Of a stretch of DNA of 64,000 bases, positions 40,265 through 50,524 are shown piece after piece (within the stretch, counting starts at the first letter, position 1; the number at the start of each line of letters is the position of its first letter). The notes beneath the pieces are model-generated. The model was not told the DNA's origin and did not search any database. It saw nothing but the letters and a program-made list of their open reading frames with translations. Made by a program: the position numbers and the translations under genes. Source of the stretch: Vasconcelosia minhoensis LEGE 07310 (GTDB lineage: Bacteria > Cyanobacteriota > Cyanobacteriia > Phormidesmidales > Phormidesmidaceae); contig NZ_JADEXG010000017.1 of NCBI RefSeq assembly GCF_015207255.1, positions 20,017 to 84,016 of the forward strand, written 5' to 3'.

Positions 40265-40940
40265 TACCGATGCAGCGGCGCTGCTACAGCTGCTACAGCT
40301 GGTCAGCCCGGCCCTGCCGGTGGGGGCCTTCAGCTATTCCGAAGGATTAGAGACGCTGACTCAGTCTGACCTGCTGCAAACCCCGGCGGCTCTAGAGGAC
40401 TGGCTGCTGCAGGAGCTGCGGTATGGGGCAATCCGGCTGGAAGCGGCGGTGGTGGGACGAGTGCATCGAGCCTTTCTAGAGGATGATCTGGCGCAGCTAG
40501 CAGAGTGGAATCACTGGCTGTCGGCGGTTCGAGAGGGCGCAGAAATCCGACAGCAGAGCTGGCAGATGGGGCGATCGCTAGTGAGATTGCTAAATGCTCT
40601 ATATCCTGAGCTCCAGCCTGCCCTGACCGCCTGCGAGCAGCCCTGCAATTTTGCCGTCGCCTTTGGTCTAGCGGCGGCTCATTGCAGAATCCCGGTAGAG
40701 CTGAGTCTGCTAGGCTACTTACAGAGTTGGGCGACAAACCTGATTACGGCAGCGGTGAAGCTGGTGCCCCTGGGTCAGACCGAGGGCCAGGTAACATTAC
40801 TGAGATTGCAGGATGAATTTGCGATCGCAGCCGATACAATATTATCCCTGAGTGACGATCGGCTGTTCACCAGCGGCTGGGGCGCAGCCCTCGCCAGTAT
40901 GCAGCACGAGACGCTCTACAGCCGTCTATTTCGGAGCTAA
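40251..40940 (+). CDS. ureF: urease accessory protein UreF
   Basis: Part of the UreDFG complex that activates urease, regulating the UreG GTPase. All-helical; conserved blocks are [18 protein letters not shown] near the start, [14 protein letters not shown] in the middle and [20 protein letters not shown]. The start at 40251 (ATGATG) overlaps the end of ureE; 229 residues. The gap to ureG is 5 bases. Confidence 0.93.
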   Translation: MMTIDTDAAALLQLLQLVSPALPVGAFSYSEGLETLTQSDLLQTPAALEDWLLQELRYGAIRLEAAVVGRVHRAFLEDDLAQLAEWNHWLSAVREGAEIRQQSWQMGRSLVRLLNALYPELQPALTACEQPCNFAVAFGLAAAHCRIPVELSLLGYLQSWATNLITAAVKLVPLGQTEGQVTLLRLQDEFAIAADTILSLSDDRLFTSGWGAALASMQHETLYSRLFRS

Positions 40941-40945
40941 GCGCG

Positions 40946-41563
40946 ATGGGGCCTTTTCGGGTGGGAATTGCGGGGCCGGTGGGGTCGGGCAAGACGGCCC
41001 TGGTCGATGCCCTTTGCAAGGCGATGCGGCAGCAGCATTCGATTGCGGTGGTGACCAACGACATCTATACCCAGGAAGACGCTCAGTTTTTGGTGCGGAG
41101 TGAGGCATTGGAGCGAGATCGCATCGTCGGTGTCGAAACCGGCGGCTGCCCCCATACGGCGATTCGCGAAGATGCTTCGATCAATCTGGTGGCGATTGAA
41201 ACCCTGGAGACGCGGTTTGATGACCTCGACCTGATTTTTGTCGAAAGCGGCGGCGACAATCTAGCCTCGACCTTTAGCCCAGAGCTGGTCGATCTGACGA
41301 TCTACGTGATTGATGTGTCAGCGGGCGACAAAATTCCGCGCAAGGGCGGACCGGGGATTACCAAATCAGACCTGCTGGTGATCAACAAAATTGACCTGGC
41401 AGACCTGGTCGGGGCCGATCTCAACGTGATGGCTCGGGATGCCAAAAAAATGCGCGGCGATCGCCCTTTCGTATTCACCAACCTGAAGCAATCCTTGGGG
41501 CTCAGCACCGTCGTCGAATTTATTAACCACCACGGCCTGTTTGCCCGGCCAGAGACGCTATGA
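40946..41563 (+). CDS. ureG: urease accessory protein UreG
   Basis: GTPase that drives nickel insertion into urease. The P-loop is [15 protein letters not shown]. The metal-binding CPH motif lies in [20 protein letters not shown]; the guanine specificity motif is in [14 protein letters not shown]. 205 residues, standard. Its TGA overlaps the urtA ATG by 4 bases (ATGA), so translation is coupled. Confidence 0.96.
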   Translation: MGPFRVGIAGPVGSGKTALVDALCKAMRQQHSIAVVTNDIYTQEDAQFLVRSEALERDRIVGVETGGCPHTAIREDASINLVAIETLETRFDDLDLIFVESGGDNLASTFSPELVDLTIYVIDVSAGDKIPRKGGPGITKSDLLVINKIDLADLVGADLNVMARDAKKMRGDRPFVFTNLKQSLGLSTVVEFINHHGLFARPETL

Positions 41564-42891
41564 CCAATCGCATTGGCCGACGTAAATTCTTAACCTACGG
41601 GGCAGCGGCAGCGGGCGGCAGCCTGCTGCTCAAATCCTGTGCGGCCCCAAACAGTTCAGAGACCAGCTCAGAAGCTGAGACTGAAGCAGCCCCGTCAGCT
41701 GAAGAAGCCGACAGTGATGAACCAATCCGGGTGGGCCTTTTGCACTCGCTGAGCGGCACCATGGCTTTTAGCGAGACCGCGGTGGTAGACGCTGAGAAGA
41801 TGGCGATTGCTGAAATTAATCAGGCTGGCGGGGTGTTAGGTCAGCAGATTGTGGCCATTTTAGAAGACGGTGCGTCTGACTGGCCGACCTTTGCCGAAAA
41901 AGTAGAACGGCTGATTGACGAGGATAAAGTAGCCGCTGTATTTGGCGGCTGGACGACTGCTAGCCGCAAAGCAATGCTGCCGATCGTCGAGTCGAAGCAG
42001 CACTTGCTATGGTACCCGGTACAGTTTGAAGGCCAGGAATGCTCACAAAACATTTTCTATGCTGGCGCAGCGCCTAACCAGCAAATCGAGCCTGCCGTAG
42101 ACTGGCTTTTCGTCAATAAAGGCCAGCAGTTTTTCCTAGTTACTTCTGACGATATGTTTCCGCAGTCGGCGGATTTCATCACGGTCAACACGCTGGTGAG
42201 GGAACAGCTCGAAGCGAAGGGCGGCGAAGCCGTAGGCGAAACCTCCCTGCCCCTCGGCAGTGCCGAAGTCGCACCCATTATCAGCCAGATCAAGACGGCT
42301 CTGCCGGAGGGTGGCGTCATTTTTAACAGTCTTCAAGGCGACAGCAATGTAGCCTTTTTTAAGCAGCTTAAGGGGGCGGGGCTGGGACCAGATCAATATC
42401 CGGTGATGTCAGTCAGTATTGCGGAAGAAGAAGTTCGGGTAATTGGCACCGAATTTCTCAAGGGTCACTATGCTGCTTGGAACTACTTTCAGACGGTCGA
42501 GACGCCTGAGAATGAGAAGTTTGTCAGCGCCTTTAAAGGCAGATATGGCGAAGGCCGATTCACAAACGACCCGATGGAGTCTGCCTACACGATGATCTAT
42601 CTGTGGAAGCAGGCGGTTGAGCAGGCCGGTACGACCGATATTGCTGCGGTCCGCGCTGCGGCCTATGGGCAGACCTTTGCTGCACCCGAGGGCAACGTGA
42701 CGATGAATCCTAACCATCACCTTTCTAAAACGGCGCGCATTGGCCAAGTCCGCGACGATGGTCTGTTTGATATCGTTTGGTCTACTGACGCGCCAGTCGA
42801 ACCACAGCCCTGGAGCAAATATGTACCGGAGAATAAGGGCTTTGCCTGCGACTGGTCAGACCCCGAGAAGGGTAGAAGGTTCAAGGCCTAA
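41560..42891 (+). CDS. urtA: urea ABC transporter substrate-binding protein UrtA
   Basis: Periplasmic urea/short amide-binding lipoprotein of the Urt ABC transporter. The N-terminus has a twin-arginine motif ([15 protein letters not shown]) followed by a lipobox (LLLKSC, Cys27). The ligand-binding domain begins [20 protein letters not shown] and includes [17 protein letters not shown] and [18 protein letters not shown], as in UrtA. Linked translationally to ureG. The permease and ATPase genes urtBCDE are not downstream; the next gene is crtD, 131 bases away. Confidence 0.93.
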   Translation: MTNRIGRRKFLTYGAAAAGGSLLLKSCAAPNSSETSSEAETEAAPSAEEADSDEPIRVGLLHSLSGTMAFSETAVVDAEKMAIAEINQAGGVLGQQIVAILEDGASDWPTFAEKVERLIDEDKVAAVFGGWTTASRKAMLPIVESKQHLLWYPVQFEGQECSQNIFYAGAAPNQQIEPAVDWLFVNKGQQFFLVTSDDMFPQSADFITVNTLVREQLEAKGGEAVGETSLPLGSAEVAPIISQIKTALPEGGVIFNSLQGDSNVAFFKQLKGAGLGPDQYPVMSVSIAEEEVRVIGTEFLKGHYAAWNYFQTVETPENEKFVSAFKGRYGEGRFTNDPMESAYTMIYLWKQAVEQAGTTDIAAVRAAAYGQTFAAPEGNVTMNPNHHLSKTARIGQVRDDGLFDIVWSTDAPVEPQPWSKYVPENKGFACDWSDPEKGRRFKA

Positions 42892-43022
42892 GCCAGTGAA
42901 CTTAAACATTACTCGCTTCGAAGTGTGAGAGCTGGGTCAGCGCGCTACAAGAATTCGCTTTGACAGCAGGAAAACTCGATTGAGATTAAACTGAGGGTAG
43001 AGTTAAGAAATGTAAATCTGCC

Positions 43023-44534
43023 ATGGTTCAGCTGTCTAATCCCTCAGCCCGCCAGCCCAAAGTCGTTGTGATTGGGGCGGGTATCGGCGGGCTGACGGCA
43101 GCGGCGCTGCTAGCGCATCGGGACTATGCGGTTAAGGTTTTTGACCAGGCAATTGTGCCGGGGGGCTGCGCCTCTACGTTTAAGCGACGCGGCTTTACCT
43201 TTGATGTCGGTGCGACCCAGGTAGCCGGGTTAGAGCCCGGGGGGATTCACCATCAGATTTTCACTAAGCTAGGGTTAGAGCTACCTGAGGCGACGCCCTG
43301 CGACCCGGCCTGCGCGGTCTTTTTACCCGGTGAAACTGAGCCCATCCGAGTCTGGCGTGAGGCGGAACGCTGGCAGGCCGAGCGGCAGCGGCAGTTTCCT
43401 GGTAGTGAACCGTTTTGGCGATTTATGGCAGCACTTTTTCGCTACAGCTGGCGGTTTCAGCAGCGCGACCCGGTGCTGCCGCCGCGCAGCGTCTGGGATC
43501 TGTGGCAGCTGGTGTCTGCCGTTCGGCCCGATACGCTGTTGACGCTGCCCTATATCCTTTCCACCGTCGGCCAGGTGCTGCGGGGCTACCAGCTTCGCGA
43601 TCGCAGGCTCAAAACTTTCTTAGACCTACAGCTCAAGCTCTACTCCCAGGTAAATGCGGACCAGACCGCGCTGCTCTACGCGGCGACCGCCCTGGGGGTT
43701 TCCCAAGCGCCTCAGGGGCTATCCCACCTACAGGGCAGTATGCAGGCGCTCAGCGATCGGCTGACGCAGGCGCTCCAGCGCGACGGCGGCGAGCTAAAAA
43801 TGCGCCACACCGTTGAGAAGGTCTGCTTAGAAGACAATCGGCCGCGCCGAGTGCAGGTGCAAGATCAGAAAACCGGCGATCGCTGGTGGGAACCCGCCGA
43901 CCACGTCATCGCCAACGTCACCGTGCAGAATCTAATGCAGCTGCTGGGTTCCCAGGCTCCGAAAGGCTATGCCCAGCGGGTTGAGAAGCTGCCGCCCGCC
44001 TCAGGCGCCTTCGTGATTTATCTGGGCGTCGAAGCCGCCGCGATTCCCGCCGACTGTCCGCCGCATTTGCAGTTTCTCTACGACTATGACGGTCCCATCG
44101 GCGAGAACAATTCGCTCTTTGTCTCAGTCAGCCGCCCCAGCGATGGCCGCGCCCCCGAGGGCAAAGCGACGGTAATCGCCTCTTCGTTTACCGACCCCCA
44201 GCGCTGGTGGCAGGCCGAGGACTATGAGGCGATGAAGGCCGACTATACCCAGACCGCGATCGCGCGGCTCGGCCAGTACTTTGACCTGCGGCCTGAGCAC
44301 ATTGTTCATAGTGAAGCGGCGACGCCCCGGACGTTTGCTAAGTTTACCGGGCGCGATCGCGGTATCGTCGGCGGCATCGGCCAGCGGCTGTCTGACTTTG
44401 GCCCCTTCGGCTTCGCTACCCGCACGCCGATTCCTCACCTGTGGCTGGTGGGGGACAGCACGCATCCGGGTGAGGGGACGGCTGGCGTCAGCTATTCGGC
44501 TCAGACGGTAGTGCGACAGATTGAGGCGGGTTAG
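43023..44534 (+). CDS. crtD: carotenoid C-3',4' desaturase CrtD
   Basis: FAD-dependent desaturase acting on acyclic carotenoids in myxoxanthophyll synthesis. The FAD motif is VVVIGAGIGGLTAAALLA; then VPGGCASTFKRRGFTFDVGA and a C-terminal HLWLVGDSTHPGEGTAGVSY. The VPGGCASTFKRRGF and DVGATQVAGLEPGG pattern fits CrtD better than CrtH or the plant-type desaturases. 503 residues. A CrtO-like ketolase or another phytoene-desaturase-fold enzyme is the main alternative. Confidence 0.85.
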   Translation: MVQLSNPSARQPKVVVIGAGIGGLTAAALLAHRDYAVKVFDQAIVPGGCASTFKRRGFTFDVGATQVAGLEPGGIHHQIFTKLGLELPEATPCDPACAVFLPGETEPIRVWREAERWQAERQRQFPGSEPFWRFMAALFRYSWRFQQRDPVLPPRSVWDLWQLVSAVRPDTLLTLPYILSTVGQVLRGYQLRDRRLKTFLDLQLKLYSQVNADQTALLYAATALGVSQAPQGLSHLQGSMQALSDRLTQALQRDGGELKMRHTVEKVCLEDNRPRRVQVQDQKTGDRWWEPADHVIANVTVQNLMQLLGSQAPKGYAQRVEKLPPASGAFVIYLGVEAAAIPADCPPHLQFLYDYDGPIGENNSLFVSVSRPSDGRAPEGKATVIASSFTDPQRWWQAEDYEAMKADYTQTAIARLGQYFDLRPEHIVHSEAATPRTFAKFTGRDRGIVGGIGQRLSDFGPFGFATRTPIPHLWLVGDSTHPGEGTAGVSYSAQTVVRQIEAG

Positions 44535-44569
44535 GCAGCGAGATAGGTTGGTGTACAGTAACGATTCAG

Positions 44570-45010
44570 CTAAGATGCGATTTCCACTTTGCTATCTGGG
44601 GGGCTCTCAGAGCGCATAGCCATATACTCGATTGCTGCATTAGCCATGAGCCCTGATCGGCTTTCGTGGCGACTGACAGCAAAGGCATCAATCCGACTCA
44701 AAATGCGTTCGGGAATAGTCACATTAATGCGTTTGCTTTTTCCTGAAAGTTTAGACAGGTCGATGTCAACGAACATCCAGGCGAAGGCATCCGCAAAATC
44801 AGGATTTTCTCTATGTTCTTCAATAGGATTAGGTAAAGGGATATCTTCCCCATCGATCAGCAAACCTTCAATATGGCATTCGATTGCCTCAATCGCGCAA
44901 GCGACTACATCTTCAATTGAATCTCCAGCAGAGAAACAGCCCGGAAGATCGGGGACAGTTACCCCGTAATCACTGTCAGAGTCCTTATGAATAACAATTG
45001 GATAACGCAT
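44570..45010 (-). CDS. hicB: HicB-family antitoxin with ribbon-helix-helix domain
   Basis: A 146-residue antitoxin. The N-terminal HicB fold (about 1-85) has YPIVIHKDSDSDYGVTVPDL and GCFSAGDSIEDVVACAIEAI. A C-terminal ribbon-helix-helix segment (about 95-135) has KRINVTIPERILSRIDAFAV, which would bind operator DNA and repress the locus. It is 19 bases downstream of hicA. It differs from the short hicB near 3.9 kb in carrying its own DNA-binding domain. Confidence 0.88.
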   Translation of the reverse strand: MRYPIVIHKDSDSDYGVTVPDLPGCFSAGDSIEDVVACAIEAIECHIEGLLIDGEDIPLPNPIEEHRENPDFADAFAWMFVDIDLSKLSGKSKRINVTIPERILSRIDAFAVSRHESRSGLMANAAIEYMAMRSESPPDSKVEIAS

Positions 45011-45029
45011 TAATTTTTTATCCTTACGC

Positions 45030-45224
45030 TTACTTCAAGGGCCAGTCCCAACTAGCCTGTCTAGCAATGCTTCTAACGGTTCCAATAGGCAGGCTTTTCT
45101 TGGGATGAGGAACGGTTACACGGCCTTTTTTGTTTGGGTGTTTGAATTGTTGGTGGCTACCTTTAGTGTCTACCAAGACCCAACCATCGACTTTCAGCCT
45201 GGAAATAATCTCTCGGCTGGTCAT
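45030..45224 (-). CDS. hicA: HicA-family mRNA interferase toxin
   Basis: A 64-residue HicA toxin: MTSREIISRLKVDGWVLVD, the catalytic His in TKGSHQQFKHP, and GRVTVPHPKKSLPIGTVRSI. This is a shorter, more typical HicA than the one near 4.1 kb. Its promoter region carries duplicated operator-like repeats, consistent with repression by the RHH domain of the partner HicB. Confidence 0.9.
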   Translation of the reverse strand: MTSREIISRLKVDGWVLVDTKGSHQQFKHPNKKGRVTVPHPKKSLPIGTVRSIARQASWDWPLK

Positions 45225-45238
45225 AGCGTTTATACATG

Positions 45239-45294
45239 CATACTATACACACTTTATCCATGTATGTATACATACTACACACACTTTATCCATG
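45239..45294. promoter_or_regulatory. operator-like direct repeats and palindrome upstream of hicA
   Basis: Two 24-bp direct repeats (45239-45262 and 45271-45294) differ at one base and contain CACACTTTATCCATG. Between them is a perfect palindrome GTATGTATACATAC (45262-45275). They lie 15-70 bases upstream of the hicA start (minus strand), where a HicB RHH domain would be expected to bind. Confidence 0.6.
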
Positions 45295-45335
45295 CATACA
45301 TGCTAAAAGTTAACCGACCTAGTTCAGATTTATGG

Positions 45336-45373
45336 AAAAAGCAAGGGGCCATGGCAACACCATGGCCCCTTGC
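45336..45373 (-). terminator. terminator of clpC
   Basis: A perfect 14-bp stem GCAAGGGGCCATGG (45341-45354, 45360-45373) with a 5-base loop. In the minus-strand direction it is followed by a T5 run. It begins 24 bases after the clpC stop: a strong intrinsic terminator. Confidence 0.9.
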
Positions 45374-45396
45374 TAAATTAATCAGCCAGCCGGCCG

Positions 45397-47871
45397 TTAA
45401 GCGCCGACTAGGGCGGGCTGCTTTTCTGGGCTGACGGTCACTTTACCGTCTTCATCGATGTCAAAGACGGCGACATCGTTATCCTGTAGGCGACCGGCGA
45501 GGATGGCTTCGGCTAGCTCATCTTCGATCAGGCGAGAGATAGCGCGGCGCATGGGGCGAGCCCCGTAGCGTTGGTCGTAACCTTCCTCAACCAGGTGGTC
45601 CTTGAATGCCTCAGACAGCTTCAGGGAGAGGCTGCGCTCGGCTAGCTGCTGGTTGATCTGCTGCAAGAGCAGGTCGGCGATCTCTTTGATTTCCGGCTTG
45701 GTGAGCTGACGGAAGACGATGATTTCGTCAATCCGGTTGAGCAGCTCAGGCCGGAAGAACTGCTTCATCTCCTCGTTCACCAGGTTGCGGATGTTGTTGT
45801 ACTGGGTCGATAGACCATCTTCCGTAGACAGTTCAAAGCCCAGACCACCGCCGCCTTTCTCAATCACCTTGGAGCCGATATTCGACGTCATGATGATCAG
45901 CGTATTCTTAAAGCTGACCACCCGCCCTTTGGAATCGGATAGGCGACCGTCGTCGAGCAGCTGGAGCAAGATGTTAAAGACATCCGGGTGGGCCTTCTCG
46001 ATTTCGTCCAGCAGAATCACCGTATAGGGCCGACGGCGAACTGCCTCGGTCAGCTGACCGCCCTCGTCGTAGCCGACGAATCCCGGCGGCGAGCCAATCA
46101 GCTTAGAAACCGTGTGGGGCTCCATGAACTCGGACATATCCAGCCGAACCATCGCCTCTTCAGAGCCGAAGACGACTGCGGCTAGGGCTTTAGCTAGCTC
46201 GGTTTTACCGACGCCGGTTGGACCAGAAAAAATCAGGCTAGCAATCGGTCGATCCATCCCGCGCAGCCCAACTCGGGCGCGGCGAACCGCTTTCGACACC
46301 GCCGTCACGGCCTCATCCTGGCCGACCACGCGCTCGTGCAGCGTGTCTTCCAGATGGAGAATCATCGCCGATTCAGATTCGGTCAGGCGGTTCACCGGTA
46401 CCCCGGTCCAAGATGAAACGATATCGGCGATATCTTCATCGGTTACCGAAGGCATCGGCGGCAGCGGCTGGTCGGGATCGAGCGCATCGCTGAGCTGAAG
46501 CGCGATCGCGGCTTCCTGCTGATGCAGCTCGCTGGCCTTACCGTAGTCTTGCAGCTGGACCGTCTCGACCATGTCCTTTTGCACCTGCCGTAGCTGCTGG
46601 CGACCCTCGCCCGCTGGAATCCGCTGGGAGTAGCGCAGCTTCACCCGGGAACCGGCCTCATCGATCAGGTCGATCGCCTTGTCGGGCAGGTGGCGGTCGG
46701 TGATGTACTGGTCGGACAGGTTAGCCGCGGCCTCCAGCGCCTCGTCGGTAATGATCAGCCGGTGGAACTGCTCGTAGCGGCTGCGTAGGCCCTGAAGAAT
46801 TTCCAGCGTATCTTCGACCGAAGGCGGCTCGATCATCACCGGCTGGAAACGCCGTTCTAGGGCCGCGTCTCGCTCGATGTGCTTGCGGTACTCATCCAGG
46901 GTCGTCGCCCCGATGCACTGGAGCTCACCCCGAGCCAGGGCTGGCTTCAGCATGTTGGCAGCGTCCATGCCACCTTCCAGGGAACCCGCGCCAACGAGAG
47001 TATGGATTTCGTCAATCACCAGGACAATGTTCTGAGCTTTACGAACCTCGTCCAGCACCTGGCTGATCCGCTCCTCGAAGTCGCCCCGGAAGCGAGTCCC
47101 CGACACCAGAGAGCCCATATCCAGAGCAATCACGCGCTTGTCGAGCAGCTCTTCCGGCACGTCCTGATTGACGATGCGCTGGGCTAGACCTTCTGCGATC
47201 GCGGTTTTACCCACGCCGGGTTCGCCCACCAGCACCGGGTTATTCTTCGTCCGCCGACCCAGAATCTGTACGACCCGCTCGATTTCTTTCTGGCGGCCCA
47301 CCACGGGGTCGAGCTTGCCTTCAGCGGCGACGGCGGTCAGGTCGCGGCCATATTCCGCCAGCACTTTGCTGCTGTTGGACTGACGACGACCGTTGGAACC
47401 GCGATCTCGCCGGGGCCGATTCGCCGCGACGGTGGTCATTTCACCGATAATTTTAATCAGCTGAGTCCGCAGCTTATCGGGGTCAACCCCCAGATTAGCC
47501 AGGACGCGGTAGGCGACGCTTTCGGAATTTTGGGTCAGGCTGAGCAGCAGATGCTCGGGCTCGATATAGGGATGGTCGAGCTTGCGAGCTTCCTGGAAAG
47601 CCTGCTCAAAAACCTGCTTAACTTTGGGCGTAAACGGAATTTCGGCTGGCCCATTGCCCGAACCTTTGCCGATAATCGCTTCGACTTCGGTGCGCGCGCT
47701 GGCCAGGCTGACCCCAAATTCATCCAGCACCTTAGCCGCAATACTAGAGCCTTCCTTAATGATGCCTAGCAGAAGCTGCTCGCTGCCGACAAAGTTGTGA
47801 CCCAGGCGACGGGCCTCTTCTTGCGCCTGCATGATGACGGCGATGGATGTATTTGTGAAGTGTTCAAACAT
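45397..47871 (-). CDS. clpC: ATP-dependent Clp protease ATP-binding subunit ClpC
   Basis: Hsp100 chaperone that unfolds proteins for the Clp protease. 824 residues: two Clp_N repeats (about 1-150; [37 protein letters not shown]), AAA+ domain 1 with Walker [14 protein letters not shown] (about 212), a UVR/middle region (about 420-460; [20 protein letters not shown]), AAA+ domain 2 with [14 protein letters not shown] (about 560) and the C-terminal D2 domain. The start [12 protein letters not shown] and the end are canonical. A terminator follows. Confidence 0.97.
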   Translation of the reverse strand: MFEHFTNTSIAVIMQAQEEARRLGHNFVGSEQLLLGIIKEGSSIAAKVLDEFGVSLASARTEVEAIIGKGSGNGPAEIPFTPKVKQVFEQAFQEARKLDHPYIEPEHLLLSLTQNSESVAYRVLANLGVDPDKLRTQLIKIIGEMTTVAANRPRRDRGSNGRRQSNSSKVLAEYGRDLTAVAAEGKLDPVVGRQKEIERVVQILGRRTKNNPVLVGEPGVGKTAIAEGLAQRIVNQDVPEELLDKRVIALDMGSLVSGTRFRGDFEERISQVLDEVRKAQNIVLVIDEIHTLVGAGSLEGGMDAANMLKPALARGELQCIGATTLDEYRKHIERDAALERRFQPVMIEPPSVEDTLEILQGLRSRYEQFHRLIITDEALEAAANLSDQYITDRHLPDKAIDLIDEAGSRVKLRYSQRIPAGEGRQQLRQVQKDMVETVQLQDYGKASELHQQEAAIALQLSDALDPDQPLPPMPSVTDEDIADIVSSWTGVPVNRLTESESAMILHLEDTLHERVVGQDEAVTAVSKAVRRARVGLRGMDRPIASLIFSGPTGVGKTELAKALAAVVFGSEEAMVRLDMSEFMEPHTVSKLIGSPPGFVGYDEGGQLTEAVRRRPYTVILLDEIEKAHPDVFNILLQLLDDGRLSDSKGRVVSFKNTLIIMTSNIGSKVIEKGGGGLGFELSTEDGLSTQYNNIRNLVNEEMKQFFRPELLNRIDEIIVFRQLTKPEIKEIADLLLQQINQQLAERSLSLKLSEAFKDHLVEEGYDQRYGARPMRRAISRLIEDELAEAILAGRLQDNDVAVFDIDEDGKVTVSPEKQPALVGA

Positions 47872-48186
47872 ATCAAGGGACCTCTACCCGATAAATGGCC
47901 TAAGCGCTGCGATGAACTAGCTGCGATGAACTAAAGGGCACCTAGACCCGACTGCGGCAAATCCGCAGGTTGCCAGTATTCAGACTGGCTCTCTAATACA
48001 CTATGTATGTAAATGTAACGATAATTAGAGTCCGTTGCAGGATGGAGAGCCGTCGCTGTCGGATGGGGTTTCCGTAATCTACGCCAGGGAGCTAGGTTTA
48101 GTCTGCCCAAAGCTGCCGGAAAAACCCAAGCCATGGGCACGAGGTTCAAACTCCGGGGTGAGCGCCCGAATAGGCTCAAACCGGAT
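47872..48186. promoter_or_regulatory. clpC upstream region with tandem 14-bp repeat
   Basis: A 315-base gap upstream of clpC (-) and downstream of the next minus-strand gene. It contains a perfect tandem duplication of GCTGCGATGAACTA (47906-47919, 47920-47933), about 35-60 bases before the clpC ATG. This could be part of the leader or promoter. I see no gene or RNA family here. Confidence 0.4.
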
Positions 48187-48714
48187 CTAACGCTGGGCAA
48201 AGTCGGCCTGACAGGTGGCGAGAATGTCATAGTCCTGGGCATCGGGCTGGAGCGAGTGAAAGCCGACCAGGGTAAACTCACTCGCCGCGGGGCCAGCTAC
48301 CAGCGTTGCCGGCGTTTCGATCGCCACGGAGTAGGAATGTACGGTCTGCTCATAGCTGCTGACGACGCTCAGGTCAAGCCGATTGGGCCGAACCTGACCC
48401 GAGAAGCAGTCAAAGGAAGAATGCGGCATATAGAAGGCTCCGACCGCCTGCTGCTGCTCAACCTCAAAAACTAGGTAGGCCGACCCGAGCTGGTCGGGCT
48501 GCTGGCTTTGACCATACAGGTAAACGCCGTCTGCTAGGGTCTGAGGCGTATTCGCCGGTTCGGTCCGACCTACGGCCGGAGGCTGGGCTAGGACTGGAGC
48601 CATGAACAAACCGCCGGTGACGCAGCTCAGGCTGAGGGTCGCGATCGCTCGCCGCATAAAACGCCGGATAGGTTGAGCTGCGGTCGGTCTGGTAGCAGAG
48701 GTCGTCAAAGCCAT
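48187..48714 (-). CDS. exported hypothetical protein
   Basis: A 175-residue protein with a signal peptide following a basic start (RRFMRRAIATLSLSCVTGGL, cleavage expected around PVLAQ). The mature part (about 55-170) contains TLADGVYLYGQSQQPDQLGS, VGAFYMPHSSFDCFSGQVRP and DILATCQADFA, with two or three Cys that may form a disulphide. Not assigned to a family; exported, probably periplasmic. A shorter start at codon 20 is possible. Confidence 0.6.
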   Translation of the reverse strand: MALTTSATRPTAAQPIRRFMRRAIATLSLSCVTGGLFMAPVLAQPPAVGRTEPANTPQTLADGVYLYGQSQQPDQLGSAYLVFEVEQQQAVGAFYMPHSSFDCFSGQVRPNRLDLSVVSSYEQTVHSYSVAIETPATLVAGPAASEFTLVGFHSLQPDAQDYDILATCQADFAQR

Positions 48715-48814
48715 GTCTATTTCTATCTTTCCGTCTGATATCGATATTCTTTATTTAGCCTGCTGTCCTATAGACTGACATCTACTATCCGGTTGAATAT
48801 TATTTATCGATAGC

Positions 48815-50524
48815 ATGACTTCCGACACCCGCCTCAGACAGAGCCTGGAGCAGCTCGATGGCCAGAGCTACAAAGCCTATAAGTCGCTGCGAGGCAGTTA
48901 CGAGTTTTCGGACTTTAGCCTGACGATTGACTATGTGCAGGGAGATCCCTTCGCTGCCCCAAGTCGGATTCGGCTGCAGCTACCCCAGTCCGTCGCGGGC
49001 TTTCCCTCGGACTGGCTGTCAGTACCGATCCGCCAGACCGCGCTGGCCGACTATCTCAGCCGTCGGGCCGCCCAGCTAGCCCGCTCGATTCAGCAGAAGC
49101 GGGGGTCGGGCAAGAGCGGCAAAATCTTGGTTCCTGAACTGAGTCAGGCGGTGCTGCGGCGCACTGTGGCCTGGGTCGATGCGGCGGCGGTGGAGCTCAG
49201 ACTAGCGGTGGGCCTGCCCGCCAGAGGTCGGCGGATTGCGGGCTACGGGGCGGCGGCGCTGATGTGCGAGGACATTCCCGAGCTGGTGGCGGGCTGCCTG
49301 AAATATGCGGCCCTGGACGCCGCTGCCCTGGAGCGGCAGATTGCCGTGGTCGAAGATGCGGCGGTGTTGAGATCGCAGCTCTCCGACCACAATCTGATCG
49401 CCTTCATCGCCGACCAAGCCATCCTGCCCCGTCGCAGCGGCGTCGATTCTCGACCGCTGACTGCCGAGGTCGTCCCCTTTCGCAGTTCAGAGGCGCTGCG
49501 GGTGAGGCTGCCGGCCCCCCATGCCGGGCCGGTCACCGGCCTGGGTATTCCCGCCGGGGTGACGCTGATTGTGGGCGGCGGCTACCACGGCAAATCTACC
49601 TTGCTGCGGGCAATCGAGCAGGGCATCTATAACGCCATCCCCGGCGACGGTCGGGAGCAGGTGGTGACCCATCCAGCGGCGGTCAAAATTCGGGCCGAGG
49701 ATGGCCGCAGCGTGGCTGGGGTAAACATCTCACCGTTTATCAATGATCTGCCCCAGGACCGCTCGACCGCCGATTTTTCCACACCAAACGCTAGCGGCAG
49801 CACCTCCCAGGCCGCCAGCATTGTGGAAGCGCTGGAGGCCGGTGCGCAGGTGCTGCTGATCGACGAAGACACGGCGGCGACGAACTTTATGATCCGCGAT
49901 CGCAAAATGCAGGCCCTGATTGCCAAGGAAAAGGAGCCGATTACCCCCTTCATCGATAAGGTTCGCCAGCTCTATGACGACCACGGCATCTCAACCATTC
50001 TGGTCATGGGCGGCAGCGGTGACTACTTTGACGTAGCCGATACGGTGATCGCGATGGACAATTATCAGCCCCGGGAAGTAACGGCTCAGGCTCAGGCGAT
50101 CGCCCAGTCTCACCAGAACATACGCCAGTCTGAGGGCGGGGCGCAGTTTGGCCCGATTAGCCAGCGAGTCATCCTGCCCCAGAGTATTGAGCAGGGAAAC
50201 CGACCGACCAAGGTCAAGGTGCGGGACACCGACAATCTGGCGCTGGGCTACGAAGCCATTGACCTGCGGGCGGTGGAGCAGGTGATCGAGCCGGGGCAGG
50301 TGCGCGCGATCGCCCAGGCCATGCTCTATGCCCGGCAGTATTACCTGGACGGCAGGCGCTCTCTGGCCGAAGTTCTGGACGGCGTCATGGCCGACATCGA
50401 GCGCGGCAGCCTGGATGCGCTCAGCGATCGGCTGGGGCTAGACCTGGTGGAATTTCGGCGGTTGGAACTGGCGGCTGCGTTTAATCGGCTGAGAACCTTG
50501 CAGGCAGCACCCATCGATTCGTAA
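48815..50524 (+). CDS. ABC-class P-loop ATPase domain protein
   Basis: A 569-residue protein of the 'predicted ATPase of the ABC class' type. The N-terminal part is specific to the family (LRQSLEQLDGQSYKAYKSLR; FSLTIDYVQGDPFAAPSRIR). A P-loop is VGGGYHGKSTLLRAIEQG (about 252), followed by the Walker B region LLIDEDTAATNFMIRD (about 346). There is no membrane domain, so it is not a transporter. Function in the cell is unknown. It overlaps the convergent DUF2808 gene by 44 bases. Confidence 0.85.
   Translation: MTSDTRLRQSLEQLDGQSYKAYKSLRGSYEFSDFSLTIDYVQGDPFAAPSRIRLQLPQSVAGFPSDWLSVPIRQTALADYLSRRAAQLARSIQQKRGSGKSGKILVPELSQAVLRRTVAWVDAAAVELRLAVGLPARGRRIAGYGAAALMCEDIPELVAGCLKYAALDAAALERQIAVVEDAAVLRSQLSDHNLIAFIADQAILPRRSGVDSRPLTAEVVPFRSSEALRVRLPAPHAGPVTGLGIPAGVTLIVGGGYHGKSTLLRAIEQGIYNAIPGDGREQVVTHPAAVKIRAEDGRSVAGVNISPFINDLPQDRSTADFSTPNASGSTSQAASIVEALEAGAQVLLIDEDTAATNFMIRDRKMQALIAKEKEPITPFIDKVRQLYDDHGISTILVMGGSGDYFDVADTVIAMDNYQPREVTAQAQAIAQSHQNIRQSEGGAQFGPISQRVILPQSIEQGNRPTKVKVRDTDNLALGYEAIDLRAVEQVIEPGQVRAIAQAMLYARQYYLDGRRSLAEVLDGVMADIERGSLDALSDRLGLDLVEFRRLELAAAFNRLRTLQAAPIDS

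Noticed and set aside
47931..48281. 116-codon minus-strand frame upstream of clpC
   Set aside because: Low-complexity Arg/Pro/Ser-rich translation overlapping another gene end; a shadow frame.
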